Positions 1-8,383 of a stretch of 64,000 nucleotides of DNA are shown here, one piece after another. The stretch lies in assembly GCF_009498275.1 (NCBI RefSeq), contig NZ_CP045643.1, positions 6,758,001-6,822,000 on the forward strand. The letters run 5' to 3'. This DNA comes from Streptomyces fagopyri. GTDB taxonomy: Bacteria; Actinomycetota; Actinomycetes; Streptomycetales; Streptomycetaceae. How positions within the stretch are numbered: position 1 is the stretch's first letter; every line of letters begins with the position of its first letter. A program made the translations under genes and the position numbers. The notes under the pieces were generated by a model. That model was not told where the DNA came from, did no database searches, and was given only the letters and a program-made list of their open reading frames with translations.

Positions 1-1349
1 AGCGGCCGATCTTCACGCTGGCCGTGGCGCTGGTGTTCCTCACCACCGCGGCGGTGGCGGTCGTCGCCAACACGATCGTGCCGGGGCTGCCGCTCGCCGC
101 CGCCGTGGCGCTGGGCGCGCTCGTGGCACCGCCCGACCCGGTCGCCGCGACCGCCGTGGCGGGACAGCTCGGGCTGCCCCGCCGGCTGGTGTCGATCCTG
201 GAGGGCGAGGGGCTCTTCAACGACGTGACGGCCATCGTGCTCTACCACGTCGCGATCGCCGCCGTCGTGAGCGGGTCGTTCTCGCCGTGGCGGGCCGGGC
301 TCGACCTGGTGCTGTCCGCCGTCGTCGCGGTCGCCGTGGGGTTGGGCCTGGGGTGGGCCGCGAACAAGCTGATGGACCTGCTCGGTGACGCCACGCTTCA
401 GGTCGGGCTGACGCTGCTGGTGCCCTACGCCGCGTACGTACTGGCGGAGGAGCTGCACGGCTCCGGTGTGCTCGCCGTGCTCACCACCGCGCTGTTCCTC
501 GCGGAGTACGCGACCGACGCCGACGACGTCATGACACGGCTCGCCGGGCACACGTTCTGGGACGTGGTGGACACGCTCGTCACCGGGGTCGCGTTCGGAC
601 TGATCGGGCTGGAGCTGCACAACGCGATCCGGACGGCGGCCGGACGGTGGGGGGAGATGCTCGGGTGGGCGGCCGCGGTCGTCGCGGTCGTCGTGCTCGT
701 ACGGCTGGCGTGGCTGTTGCCGGCGACGTGGCTGACGAAACGGCTGCACGCGAAACGGGACTACGACGAGGAGATCCCCACGTCGTGGCGGGAGACCGTC
801 GTGATGTGGTGGTCGGGGATGCGGGGGGTCGCCTCCGTGGCCCTCGCGCTGGCGGTTCCGCTGAAGATGGACGACGGGTCGCCGTTCCCCGACCGGGACG
901 AGATCGTGTTCATCGCGTTCGGCGTGATCATGGCGACGCTCGTGCTGCAGGGACTCACGCTGCCGTGGCTCGTCAGACGGCTCGGGGTGCGGGCCGACGC
1001 GGACGTGGAGAAGGCCTTCGAGAAGGAGCTGGCGATCCGGGCCGCCAAGGCCGCCAAGCGGAGACTGAAGGAGATCGAGGAGGTCGAGGAGCTGCCGGAG
1101 GAGGTGTCCGAACAGTTGCTGCGGCGCGCCTTCGACATCGGGACGCGGATCAGTCCGGACCTGGGAGACGAGGAGCGGCGCGAGGCGTACGAGCAGCGGG
1201 CACGACGGATCAAGCGGATCCGGCGGATCCAGGCGGAGATGATGAGCGCGGCCCGGCACGAGGTGCTGTCCGCGCGCAGTGAGCCGGGGGCCGACCCGGA
1301 GATCGTGGACCGGGTGCTGCGGCATCTGGACGTGCGCAGCCTGCGCTGA
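1..1349 (+). CDS. Na+/H+ antiporter, CPA1/NhaP type (5' end missing)
   Basis: The reading frame is open from base 3, so the true start lies upstream and only the last 448 or so residues are present. The visible part has alternating hydrophobic segments typical of a proton-coupled cation exchanger. It carries the hallmark membrane motifs PDPVAATAV and EGEGLFNDVTAIVLY (NhaP family: TDPVA and GESLFND), whose acidic residues bind the cation and proton. A later WWSGMRGVASVALALAVPL segment is also typical. From about base 990 the protein ends in a hydrophilic, charged cytoplasmic tail rich in Glu, Lys and Arg, which in this family is regulatory. It converges on the MscS gene with 43 bp between them. 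The family call is firm; Na+ versus K+ preference cannot be read from sequence. Confidence 0.88.
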   Translation, partial: RPIFTLAVALVFLTTAAVAVVANTIVPGLPLAAAVALGALVAPPDPVAATAVAGQLGLPRRLVSILEGEGLFNDVTAIVLYHVAIAAVVSGSFSPWRAGLDLVLSAVVAVAVGLGLGWAANKLMDLLGDATLQVGLTLLVPYAAYVLAEELHGSGVLAVLTTALFLAEYATDADDVMTRLAGHTFWDVVDTLVTGVAFGLIGLELHNAIRTAAGRWGEMLGWAAAVVAVVVLVRLAWLLPATWLTKRLHAKRDYDEEIPTSWRETVVMWWSGMRGVASVALALAVPLKMDDGSPFPDRDEIVFIAFGVIMATLVLQGLTLPWLVRRLGVRADADVEKAFEKELAIRAAKAAKRRLKEIEEVEELPEEVSEQLLRRAFDIGTRISPDLGDEERREAYEQRARRIKRIRRIQAEMMSAARHEVLSARSEPGADPEIVDRVLRHLDVRSLR

Positions 1350-1392
1350 CGGGAGGTTGGGTGGCGGGTGGTCCGGTCGGTGATCGGTCGGG

Positions 1393-2535
1393 TCAGCCGC
1401 GGCCCGGTCCGGTGCGCGGGGGGCCGGGGGAGTGGGCGTGGTTGTGGCGGGTGGTCGCCGCGCCGTCGGGTTCGGTGTGGGCCGGGCCGGGGAGCTGCCC
1501 GGGCGGCAGTACCGCTTCCGCTGTGTTGACGCGGGGGAGGGCATGGGGGTGCTGCTCGGTCAGCCACCGGATCATCCGCTCGCGCACGGTGACCCGTACC
1601 GTCCAGATGTCGTCCGCGTCCTTGGCGGTGACCAGGGCGCGGACCTGGATGGTGTTCGGCGTCGAGTCCGTGACCGCCAGGCCGTAGTCACGGCCGTCCC
1701 AGGCCGGGCACTCCCGCAGGATGTCCCGCAGCTCCTCCCGCATGGCCTCCACCGGCGCGCTGTGGTCGAGGTGGAAGAAGACGGTGCCGGTCATCTGGGG
1801 GGTGCCGCGCGACCAGTTCTCGAAGGGCTTCGAGGTGAAGTACGAGACCGGCATGGTGATCCGGCGCTCGTCCCAGGTCCGGACCGTCAGGAAGGTCAGG
1901 GTGATCTCCTCGACCGTGCCCCACTCGCCGTCCACCACGACCGTGTCACCGAGACGCACCATGTCGCCGAAGGCGATCTGCAGTCCGGCGAAGAGGTTCG
2001 CGAGCGTGGACTGGGCGGCGACACCGGCGACGATGCCGAGGATGCCGGCCGAGGCGAGCAGTGAGGCGCCGGCCGCGCGCATCGCCGGGAAGGTGAGCAG
2101 CATCGCGGCGATCGCGACGACGCCGACGACCGCGGTGACCACCCGCTGGATCAGCGCGACCTGCGTGCGCACCCGGCGCACCCGCGCCGGATCGCGGTGC
2201 GTGTTCGCGTAGCGGGAGTACGAGGTGTCGACGACCGCCGTCGCGATGCTCACCACCAGCCAGGCGGCGGCGCCGATCAGGATCAGGGTCAGGGTCCGGC
2301 CGATGCCGATCCGGTGCTCGACCAGCAGCTTCGCCTCGTCGTAGGAGCCTCTGAGCAAGGCCGCGAACAGGACCAGCTGGAAGGGGATGCGGCCGCGACG
2401 GAGCAGACCCCACAGGGAGGTCTCGCTGTGACGGTCGTCCACCCGGCGCAACAGGCGGTCCACGGACCACCCGATGAGCAGTGCGAGCACGACCGAGCCG
2501 CCGACGACGATCACCGGGCGCAGTACGTTCTCCAT
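1393..2535 (-). CDS. small-conductance mechanosensitive channel, MscS family
   Basis: 380 aa. An N-terminal hydrophobic segment (about 6-26) and further membrane spans up to about residue 180 lead into the Gly/Ala-rich pore helix AGILGIVAGVAAQSTLANLF. The MscS beta domain follows (GDMVRLGDTVVVDGEWGTVEEI, ITMPVSYFTSKPFENWSR), then an alpha/beta cytoplasmic domain. Channels of this family open under hypo-osmotic membrane tension. The C-terminal 40 or so residues are Pro/Arg/His-rich and low-complexity, probably disordered. The ATG is preceded by TACGTT plus 7 nt with no Shine-Dalgarno sequence, so the mRNA is probably leaderless. The gene is divergent from the hydrolase gene at 2644. Confidence 0.9.
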   Translation of the reverse strand: MENVLRPVIVVGGSVVLALLIGWSVDRLLRRVDDRHSETSLWGLLRRGRIPFQLVLFAALLRGSYDEAKLLVEHRIGIGRTLTLILIGAAAWLVVSIATAVVDTSYSRYANTHRDPARVRRVRTQVALIQRVVTAVVGVVAIAAMLLTFPAMRAAGASLLASAGILGIVAGVAAQSTLANLFAGLQIAFGDMVRLGDTVVVDGEWGTVEEITLTFLTVRTWDERRITMPVSYFTSKPFENWSRGTPQMTGTVFFHLDHSAPVEAMREELRDILRECPAWDGRDYGLAVTDSTPNTIQVRALVTAKDADDIWTVRVTVRERMIRWLTEQHPHALPRVNTAEAVLPPGQLPGPAHTEPDGAATTRHNHAHSPGPPRTGPGRG

Positions 2536-2542
2536 GCCTGAG

Positions 2543-2548
2543 AACGTA
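2543..2548 (-). promoter_or_regulatory. -10 element for MscS gene (leaderless)
   Basis: TACGTT on the minus strand, 7 nt before the ATG at 2535. It fits the actinobacterial -10 consensus TANNNT, and there is no ribosome-binding site between it and the start. Confidence 0.5.
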
Positions 2549-2567
2549 ACCGGCCGCGGGCGGTCAT

Positions 2568-2579
2568 GAACATGTGTTC
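2568..2579. promoter_or_regulatory. LexA/SOS-box-like palindrome
   Basis: GAAC-ATGT-GTTC lies in the 108-bp divergent promoter region between the MscS gene and the hydrolase gene. It matches the GAACNNNNGTTC core of actinobacterial LexA boxes, but the usual flanking TC/GA are not conserved. Candidate only. Confidence 0.3.
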
Positions 2580-2630
2580 TCGGGATGGAACGGGGTACGC
2601 CCCGCGCCCGTCACTGTCGGTGCCGGCTGG

Positions 2631-2636
2631 CACCAT
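2631..2636 (+). promoter_or_regulatory. -10-like element for hydrolase gene
   Basis: CACCAT, 7 nt before the ATG at 2644. No Shine-Dalgarno sequence is visible. This is a weak match to TANNNT, but CACNAT at this distance recurs before other starts in the window. Confidence 0.35.
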
Positions 2637-2643
2637 GGGACTC

Positions 2644-3213
2644 ATGAACATCATGCTCTTCCACTCGACGTACGGTCTGCGGCCCGCGGTGCGCGCGGCG
2701 GCGGACCGGCTGCGGGCCGCGGGACACGAGGTGTGGACGCCCGACCTGTTCGAGGGGCGCACCTTCGAGACCGTCGAGGAGGGCATGGCCTTCAACGACG
2801 GGATCGGCAAGGTCGAGCTGCTCAAGCGCGCGGTCCTGGCCGCTGCGCCCTATTCGGACCGCGGTCTGGTCTACGCCGGTTTCTCCCTCGGAGCCTCCCT
2901 GGCGCAGACGCTGGCCCTCGGCGACGAGAAGGCCCGCGGGCTGCTCCTGCTGCACGGCACCTCGGACATCGCGGAGAACGCGTCGGTGGACGAACTGCCG
3001 GTCCAGCTCCATGTCGCCGAGCCGGATCAGTTCGAGACGGACGACTGGCTGGGCGCCTGGTATCTGCAGATGCGGAGAACCGGCGCCGATGTGGAGATCT
3101 ATCGGTACGCGGGCGCGGGCCATCTGTACACCGACCCCGGACTGCCCGATCACGACGCCGAGGCGGCCGAGGCCACCTGGAAGGTGGCGCTCGGCTTCCT
3201 CGACAGCCTCTAA
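2644..3213 (+). CDS. dienelactone-hydrolase-family alpha/beta hydrolase
   Basis: 189 aa from the ATG at 2644; ATG 2635 and 2566 are in-frame alternatives. The chosen start gives MNIMLFHSTYGLRPAV, a normal first beta strand, with a CACCAT element 7 nt upstream suggesting a leaderless message. The nucleophile-elbow-like AGFSLGASLAQ at about residue 83, LLLLHGTSD, and C-terminal GAGHLYTD with the probable catalytic His support an alpha/beta hydrolase of the DLH branch, though Ser replaces the Cys of classical dienelactone hydrolases. The substrate is unknown. It converges with phoD; the 82-bp gap between them holds no clear hairpin. Confidence 0.75.
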   Translation: MNIMLFHSTYGLRPAVRAAADRLRAAGHEVWTPDLFEGRTFETVEEGMAFNDGIGKVELLKRAVLAAAPYSDRGLVYAGFSLGASLAQTLALGDEKARGLLLLHGTSDIAENASVDELPVQLHVAEPDQFETDDWLGAWYLQMRRTGADVEIYRYAGAGHLYTDPGLPDHDAEAAEATWKVALGFLDSL

Positions 3214-3295
3214 CCGCAGCGGCAGCGGCACCCGCAGCCGTGCCGTCTCCCGTCGCGGCGGCGGTCGGCGGTGGTCAGGAGTCCGCGACCCGGGT

Positions 3296-4963
3296 CTACA
3301 CCGGGTCGTAGGTCCGCTCCACCGTCTGTGACCCGGTCAGTGTGCGGTACGAACGGGACCAGGACGAGGTGGCGTTCGGGTTCGCGCGGTCGGAGATCAC
3401 GTAGTAGTCCATCTGCGCCCGGGTGGCGGTGACGTCCAGGACGCCGTACCCGTGACGGTCGGTGTCGACCCAGTGGACGTGCCGGTTCGCCGCGCGGATC
3501 ACGGGGGAGGCGATCGCCGACACGACACCCTCGGGGACCTTGACGATGTCGTCGAGGTTGTCGGAGGTCATCGAGGTGACCACGAACTCCGTGGCGGCGG
3601 AGGGGGACAGCGGGTAGGTCCCGGCGTCCACCGGCACGTCGTTGGCCCACGCCATGTGGATGTCACCGGTCAGGAAGACCGTGTTGCGGATGGCCTGGGA
3701 ACGCAGGTGCGCGAGGAGTTCGCGGCGGTCGTCCGTGTACCCGTCCCACTGGTCGGTGTTGAGGGCGATGCCCTCCTGGGGCAGACCGAGCAGCTTGGCG
3801 AGCGGCTTGAGCAGGTCGGCGGAGAGGGACCCCACCGCGAACGGCGAGATCATCACCGAGTTGCCGACCAGCCGCCAGGTGGTGTCGGAGGCCTTGAGGC
3901 CGGACTTCAGCCAGTCGAGCTGCGCGCGGCCGGTGATCGTACGGTCCGGGTCGTCCACCGAGCCGCTGGCCGTGGACGCCTGCTGGGACCGGAAGGAGCG
4001 CAGGTCGAGCAGCGAGAGGTCGGCGAGCTTCCCGAAGCGCAGTCGGCGGTAGGTGGTGCCCTCGATCGCCGGGCGGACCGGCATCCACTCGAAGTAGGCC
4101 TGCTTCGCGGCGGCCTGCCGGGCGGTCCAGGTGCCCTCGGCGCCCTCGGTGTGGTTGACCGCGCCGCCCGACCAGGCGTTGTCGGCGAACTCGTGGTCGT
4201 CCCAGATCGCGACCACCGGAGCCCGGTGGTGCAGGGCCTGGAGGTCCGGGTCGGTCTTGTAACGGCCGTGCCGGGTGCGGTAGTCGGCGAGGGTGAGGAT
4301 CTCGCCCGCGGGAGCGTGCGGCCGTACGACCGTGCCACGGGTCCCGTACTCGCCGGACTTGTACTCGTAGATGTAGTCGCCGAGGTGCAGCCAGGCGTCC
4401 AGGTCGCCGCGGGCCGCGAGGTGGCGGTAGGCGGAGAAGTAGCCCGCCTCCCAGTTGGCGCAGGAGACCACGCCGAAGCGCAGGCCGGCCACGGGGGCGT
4501 CGGCGGCCGGTGTGGTGCGGGTGCGGGCGACGGGAGAGTCGGTGCCGCCCGCGGAGAAACGGAACCAGTAGTCGGTGGCCGGTTCCAGGCCGCGGATGTC
4601 GGCCTTGACGGTGTGGTCGGAGGCGGCCGTCGCGGTGAGGGAGCCCTTGGCGACGATCGTGGTGAACGCCTTGTCCTTGGCGACGGTCCAGCCGACCTCG
4701 GTGTCCGGACCGGCGCCGGAACCGGGTATCGCCGCGGAGGTGGGTGTCACCCGGGTCCACAACAGGATGCCGTCCGGGAGCGGGTCGCCCGAGGCGACGC
4801 CGTGCAGGAAGGCGGGGGCCTCGGCGGCGCGCGCCGGCAGGGCGGCCGCGAGGGGGGCGGCGAGAACGGCGGTGGCGGCCGCGGCCTTGACGACCGTACG
4901 GCGGCGCGGGGCGCGGGAGTTGAGGGCGCCCGAGGGGTCGGATGAGCTGTAGCGACTGGTCAC
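3296..4963 (-). CDS. phoD: alkaline phosphatase PhoD (secreted phosphodiesterase/phosphatase)
   Basis: 555 aa, GTG start. Twin-arginine signal peptide near residue 20 ([18 protein letters not shown]) followed by a hydrophobic stretch and an AxA-type cleavage site (ALPARAAEA). The PhoD N-terminal beta domain precedes the metallophosphatase core. Visible metal-site motifs are [11 protein letters not shown] (the Cys that binds Fe3+ in Bacillus PhoD), [22 protein letters not shown] and [14 protein letters not shown]. It releases phosphate from phosphodiesters and teichoic acids outside the cell and is normally made under phosphate starvation. TAACCT lies 8 nt before the GTG with no Shine-Dalgarno sequence, so the message is probably leaderless. 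I could not find a convincing pair of PHO-box repeats in the short upstream gap. Confidence 0.93.
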   Translation of the reverse strand: MTSRYSSSDPSGALNSRAPRRRTVVKAAAATAVLAAPLAAALPARAAEAPAFLHGVASGDPLPDGILLWTRVTPTSAAIPGSGAGPDTEVGWTVAKDKAFTTIVAKGSLTATAASDHTVKADIRGLEPATDYWFRFSAGGTDSPVARTRTTPAADAPVAGLRFGVVSCANWEAGYFSAYRHLAARGDLDAWLHLGDYIYEYKSGEYGTRGTVVRPHAPAGEILTLADYRTRHGRYKTDPDLQALHHRAPVVAIWDDHEFADNAWSGGAVNHTEGAEGTWTARQAAAKQAYFEWMPVRPAIEGTTYRRLRFGKLADLSLLDLRSFRSQQASTASGSVDDPDRTITGRAQLDWLKSGLKASDTTWRLVGNSVMISPFAVGSLSADLLKPLAKLLGLPQEGIALNTDQWDGYTDDRRELLAHLRSQAIRNTVFLTGDIHMAWANDVPVDAGTYPLSPSAATEFVVTSMTSDNLDDIVKVPEGVVSAIASPVIRAANRHVHWVDTDRHGYGVLDVTATRAQMDYYVISDRANPNATSSWSRSYRTLTGSQTVERTYDPV

Positions 4964-4971
4964 GAGCGGTC

Positions 4972-4977
4972 AGGTTA
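4972..4977 (-). promoter_or_regulatory. -10 element for phoD (leaderless)
   Basis: TAACCT on the minus strand, 8 nt before the GTG at 4963. It follows closely after the terminator hairpin of the upstream gene, so phoD must have its own promoter here. Confidence 0.5.
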
Positions 4978-4993
4978 CCGACCGGTACGCACA

Positions 4994-5028
4994 AAGAGCG
5001 GGCGAACCGAGAAAGTTCGCCCGCTCTT
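4994..5028 (-). terminator. intrinsic terminator downstream of DsbA-like gene
   Basis: Perfect 14-bp inverted repeat (arms 4994-5007 and 5015-5028) with a 7-nt loop. On the minus strand the stem ends in CTCTT and is followed by TGTGCG. It separates the DsbA-like gene from phoD. Confidence 0.75.
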
Positions 5029-5094
5029 CGGCTGTTGGACGATTTCGGTCCGGTGCCCCGATGCGGGTGGCGCCCCGGCCGGCCGTCCGAGGGG

Positions 5095-5907
5095 TCAGGC
5101 GGCGAGCGCCTTGTCCATGGCCGTGCTGAAGTCGGCGACGGTCATCGGCGCGTTCTTGCCGTCGGAGCCCGTCAGCGTCTTGCCGTCCATCTTCAGGGTC
5201 GGGGTGCCCTGGACGCCGCTCTTGTTGAACTTCTCGGACATGTCGAGCGCCCACTTGTCGTAGGTGCCGTCCTTCACGGCCTTCTGGAAGGCCGCGTTGC
5301 CCTTGAGGGCGGAGACGGTGTCCGCGACCTTGATCAGGTAGTCGTCGCTCTTGAACTTGTCGTCCGTCTCCTCCGGGTGGTACTTCGCCGAGTACAGCGC
5401 GGTCTTGTACTCGAGGAAGGCCTCGGGGCTCACGTTCAGCGCGGCGCCCATGGCGCTGAGGGCGTTCTTCGAGCCCTCGCCCGGGCTGCCGTTGTCGATG
5501 AACGTGGCGCCGACGTACTCGATCTTGAACTTGCCGTCGTCGTAGTCCTTCTTGACGGTGCTGCCGACGGTCTGCTCGAACTGGGCGCAGATCGGGCAGC
5601 GCGGGTCCTCGTACATCACCAGGGTCTTCTTGGCGGTGCTCTTGCCGAGCACGACGGTGGTGCCGTCGGCGCCGGTGGTGTTGGCCGGCTTGACGAGCTT
5701 GTCGTCCTTGGCCGCTTCCCAGTACCCGGGCTTGTTGTTCTGCACGACCGCGTAGCCGACGCCGCCCGCTATCGCGAGGACGGCGACGATGCCGCCGGCC
5801 ACGATGACCTGGCGCTTGATCCTGTCCCGCTTGGCCTGGCGCTCGCGCTCGATGCGCAGCCTCTCGCGCGCCGCCGACTTGGCCGTCTGGCTGTTCCGCT
5901 TGCTCAT
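5095..5907 (-). CDS. DsbA-family thiol oxidoreductase, membrane-anchored
   Basis: 270 aa from the ATG at 5907. This start is chosen over 5922 because GGAGA lies 9 nt upstream. The N-terminus is highly basic (SKRNSQTAKSAARERLRIERERQ), followed by one membrane anchor (about 28-50) and an extracytoplasmic thioredoxin fold. The DPRCPICAQF motif supplies the CxxC redox pair, and GVQGTPTLKMDGK near the C-terminus supplies the cis-Pro loop. Such proteins introduce or reshuffle disulfides in exported proteins. A paralogue of the same architecture is at 35900-36676. It lies downstream of the membrane protein at 5991-6671 and may share a transcript with it. A perfect terminator hairpin follows. Confidence 0.88.
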   Translation of the reverse strand: MSKRNSQTAKSAARERLRIERERQAKRDRIKRQVIVAGGIVAVLAIAGGVGYAVVQNNKPGYWEAAKDDKLVKPANTTGADGTTVVLGKSTAKKTLVMYEDPRCPICAQFEQTVGSTVKKDYDDGKFKIEYVGATFIDNGSPGEGSKNALSAMGAALNVSPEAFLEYKTALYSAKYHPEETDDKFKSDDYLIKVADTVSALKGNAAFQKAVKDGTYDKWALDMSEKFNKSGVQGTPTLKMDGKTLTGSDGKNAPMTVADFSTAMDKALAA

Positions 5908-5990
5908 GTTGGTGATCTCCATGGGGGCGCGTACTCGTCGTACGCGGAATACGTGAAGGGGGACCGCTGGTGCTCAGGTGCTGTCGCTCA

Positions 5991-6671
5991 TCAGAGGAGC
6001 GCGGCCGAGCGGGGCGGGCCACGCCGTCCCAGTGAGTGCACGAACAGGCGCGTACGGGAGGGGGCGCTCCGGCGCGCGGGGCGCGGGAGCGGGCGCGCCG
6101 GGGCCAGCCGTACGGTCACCGCGGCGACCGCGATCAGCAGCGGCCGGAAGGTGGACGCGGCCACGGCGCGCAGCAGCTGGTCCAGGGCCCGCTCGCCGCG
6201 GCGCAGCCAGGCGGCGGCGAGAAGCCCGATGCAGACGTGCGCGGCGAGCAGCAGCCAGGCGGCGGCCGGGTCGGCGTGCACGAGCAGGGTGGCGGCGTGG
6301 TCGTCGCCACCGGTCACCCGGGCCAGCGGGGCGCCCACGCCGCCACCGCACAGCACGTCCAGACCGACGGCGCGCAGCGGGCCCGCGACCGGGCCGCCCG
6401 ACCTGCCGTAACAGACGTGCTGGCCCGTGGTGAACACCGTGTCGGCGGCCAGTTCGAGCGGGATGAGCAGGGCTGCGATCCGTCCGAAGCCGCGTTCGCG
6501 GCCCGCCAGCGTGTACGCGATGACGAAGACGGCGGCGGTGATCGCGGCCACGGTGCCCAGCGGCAGCGCGACCCGGGACAGCAGCACGTGCGACGCGGCG
6601 GAGAGCGTCACGACGACAGCCGTGAACAGTGCCGCGCGCACGGCTCTGAGCTGGGTCCCGGATATGTCCAT
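5991..6671 (-). CDS. integral membrane protein of unknown function
   Basis: 226 aa, about five hydrophobic segments (roughly 10-32, 34-54, 62-80, 124-146 and 168-188), ending in a basic Arg/Pro-rich tail. It has Cys residues in the loops (QHVCYGRSGG, GLDVLCGGGVG), notable because the gene is followed by a DsbA-like thiol oxidoreductase on the same strand. I recognise no named family. The ATG lacks a clear ribosome-binding site; a GACACT hexamer 10 nt upstream could be the -10. Sequence and codon use are ordinary for the window. Confidence 0.7.
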   Translation of the reverse strand: MDISGTQLRAVRAALFTAVVVTLSAASHVLLSRVALPLGTVAAITAAVFVIAYTLAGRERGFGRIAALLIPLELAADTVFTTGQHVCYGRSGGPVAGPLRAVGLDVLCGGGVGAPLARVTGGDDHAATLLVHADPAAAWLLLAAHVCIGLLAAAWLRRGERALDQLLRAVAASTFRPLLIAVAAVTVRLAPARPLPRPARRSAPSRTRLFVHSLGRRGPPRSAALL

Positions 6672-6692
6672 AGCGGAGCCGAGTGTCCCACG

Positions 6693-6739
6693 CGCTCCCG
6701 TAAGAGCCCCCTAAAGGGTTCCTATGCGTTACGGGAGCG
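6693..6739. terminator. 11-bp inverted repeat between two minus-strand genes
   Basis: Perfect arms 6693-6703 and 6729-6739 with a 25-nt loop that itself contains CCCTAAAGGG. It lies between the stop of the DUF2252 gene and the start of the membrane protein gene. Likely a transcription terminator; an operator is the alternative. Confidence 0.45.
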
Positions 6740-6762
6740 TTGTGAGTCCGTCGTCGGCGTGC

Positions 6763-8091
6763 CTACAGGCCGGGGATCCGGCCGTTGCGGAACAGGTCCA
6801 CGAAGATCTGGTGGTCACCGCGCGCGCGTGCGCCGTAGCTGTGCGCGAAGTCGACCAGGAGGGTGGCGAAGCCCTCCTCGTCGGCCGCGATCGCCGCGTC
6901 GATGGCCCGCTCCGTGGAGAACGGAACCAGCTCCGAGTGGCCGCTCTCGTCGTCGGCCGCCGCGTGCATCGCGGCCGTGGCCCGGCCGAGGTCCGCGACG
7001 ACCGCGGCGATCTCCTCCGGGTCGTCGATGTCGCCCCAGTCCAGGTCCACCGCGTACGGCGAGACCTCGGCGACGAGCTGGCCCGCGCCGTCGAGCTCGG
7101 TCCAGCCCAGCCACGGGTCGGCGTGCGCCTGCAGCGCGCGCTGCGAGATCACCGTGCGGTGGCCCTCGTGCTGGAAGTAGTCGCGGATCGAGGAGTCCGT
7201 GATGTGCCGGGAGACGGCCGGGGTCTGGGCCTGCTTGATGTAGATCACGACGTCGTTCTCCAGCGCGTCGCTGTTGCCCTCCAGCAGGATGTTGTACGAG
7301 GGCAGACCTGCCGAGCCGATGCCGATGCCGCGGCGGCCGACGACGTCCTTCACGCGGTACGAGTCCGGGCGGGTGAGCGAGGACTCGGGGAGCGTCTCCA
7401 GGTAGCCGTCGAAGGCGGCGAGCACCTTGTAGCGGGTGGCCGCGTCCAGCTCGATGGAGCCGCCGCCGGGGGCGAAGCGGCGCTCGAAGTCACGGATCTC
7501 GGTCATGGAGTCGAGCAGCCCGAAGCGGGTCAGCGAGCGGGCGTCGCGCAGCGCGTCCAGCAGCGGGCCCTCGGCGGTGTCCAGTGTGAAGGGCGGCACC
7601 TCGTCGCTCTTGGCGCCGGTGGCGAGCGAGTGGATGCGCTCGCGGTAGGCGGTCGCGTACACCGTGACCAGCTCGGTGATCTGGTCGTCGCTGAGCGCCT
7701 TGGCGTAGCCGATGAGCGCCACGGAGGCGGCGAAGCGCTTGAGGTCCCAGGTGAAGGGGCCGACGTACGCCTCGTCGAAGTCGTTCACGTTGAAGATCAG
7801 GCGGCCCTGGGCGTCCATGTACGTGCCGAAGTTCTCCGCGTGCAGGTCTCCGTGGATCCACACCCGGGAGGTCCGCTCGTCCAGGTACGGGCCGCCCCGC
7901 CGGTCGGCCTCGAGGTCGTGGTAGAAGAGCCCCGCCGTGCCCCGGTAGAACGCGAAGGCGGAGGCCGCCATCTTGCGGAACTTCACGCGGAACGCGGCCG
8001 GGTCGGCGGCCAGGAGCTCGCCGAAGGCGGTGTCGAAGACGGCGAGGATCTGCTCGCCGCGTTGCTCGGCGCTGAGCTGCGGGACCGACAT
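6763..8091 (-). CDS. DUF2252 family protein
   Basis: 442 aa from the ATG at 8091, chosen because a full AGGAGG lies 9 nt upstream; the longer reading frame to 8127 has no such site. It has the features of the DUF2252 family: KFRKMAASAFAFYRGTAGLFYHDL near the N-terminus, then VWIHGDLHAENFGTYMDAQG and FNVNDFDEAYVGPFTWDLKRFA. The last two resemble the HGDLHxxN and DFD motifs of aminoglycoside-phosphotransferase-like kinase folds, so a kinase-like active site is plausible. No substrate is established for the family. It is divergent from dnaE. Confidence 0.85.
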   Translation of the reverse strand: MSVPQLSAEQRGEQILAVFDTAFGELLAADPAAFRVKFRKMAASAFAFYRGTAGLFYHDLEADRRGGPYLDERTSRVWIHGDLHAENFGTYMDAQGRLIFNVNDFDEAYVGPFTWDLKRFAASVALIGYAKALSDDQITELVTVYATAYRERIHSLATGAKSDEVPPFTLDTAEGPLLDALRDARSLTRFGLLDSMTEIRDFERRFAPGGGSIELDAATRYKVLAAFDGYLETLPESSLTRPDSYRVKDVVGRRGIGIGSAGLPSYNILLEGNSDALENDVVIYIKQAQTPAVSRHITDSSIRDYFQHEGHRTVISQRALQAHADPWLGWTELDGAGQLVAEVSPYAVDLDWGDIDDPEEIAAVVADLGRATAAMHAAADDESGHSELVPFSTERAIDAAIAADEEGFATLLVDFAHSYGARARGDHQIFVDLFRNGRIPGL

Positions 8092-8383
8092 CGCTGGGTG
8101 CCTCCTGGTGCAGGTGGTGCGTGACATGAGGGAAGGACGACAGGGCCGTCCGTCCGGGACGGACGCCTTCGTCCTCCCAACGGACGAAGGTACGCGGGAG
8201 TGCCCGCGTTCCCCGCACGAAGGTACGGCCGATCCGGCCGCCCGTCACCCGGCCGGCACCGCCCCGGGACGCCTCCGCGCACCTCGCGTCGCGGTGTTCA
8301 CTCCGACGTGTCAGTCGCGCGTCATAGACTTCGACGCTGTCCCCCCAGACTGTCGCCGATCGTTCTTCTTGGAGGCCGAAACC
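8092..8383. promoter_or_regulatory. divergent region between the DUF2252 gene and dnaE
   Basis: 292 bp without a gene. It holds two adjacent perfect palindromes, 9+1+9 bp at 8147-8165 and 9+7+9 bp at 8166-8190, and a direct repeat ACGAAGGTACG at 8184 and 8217. TAGACT at 8325-8330 is a possible -10 for dnaE, which would give a leader of roughly 45 nt. Confidence 0.4.
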
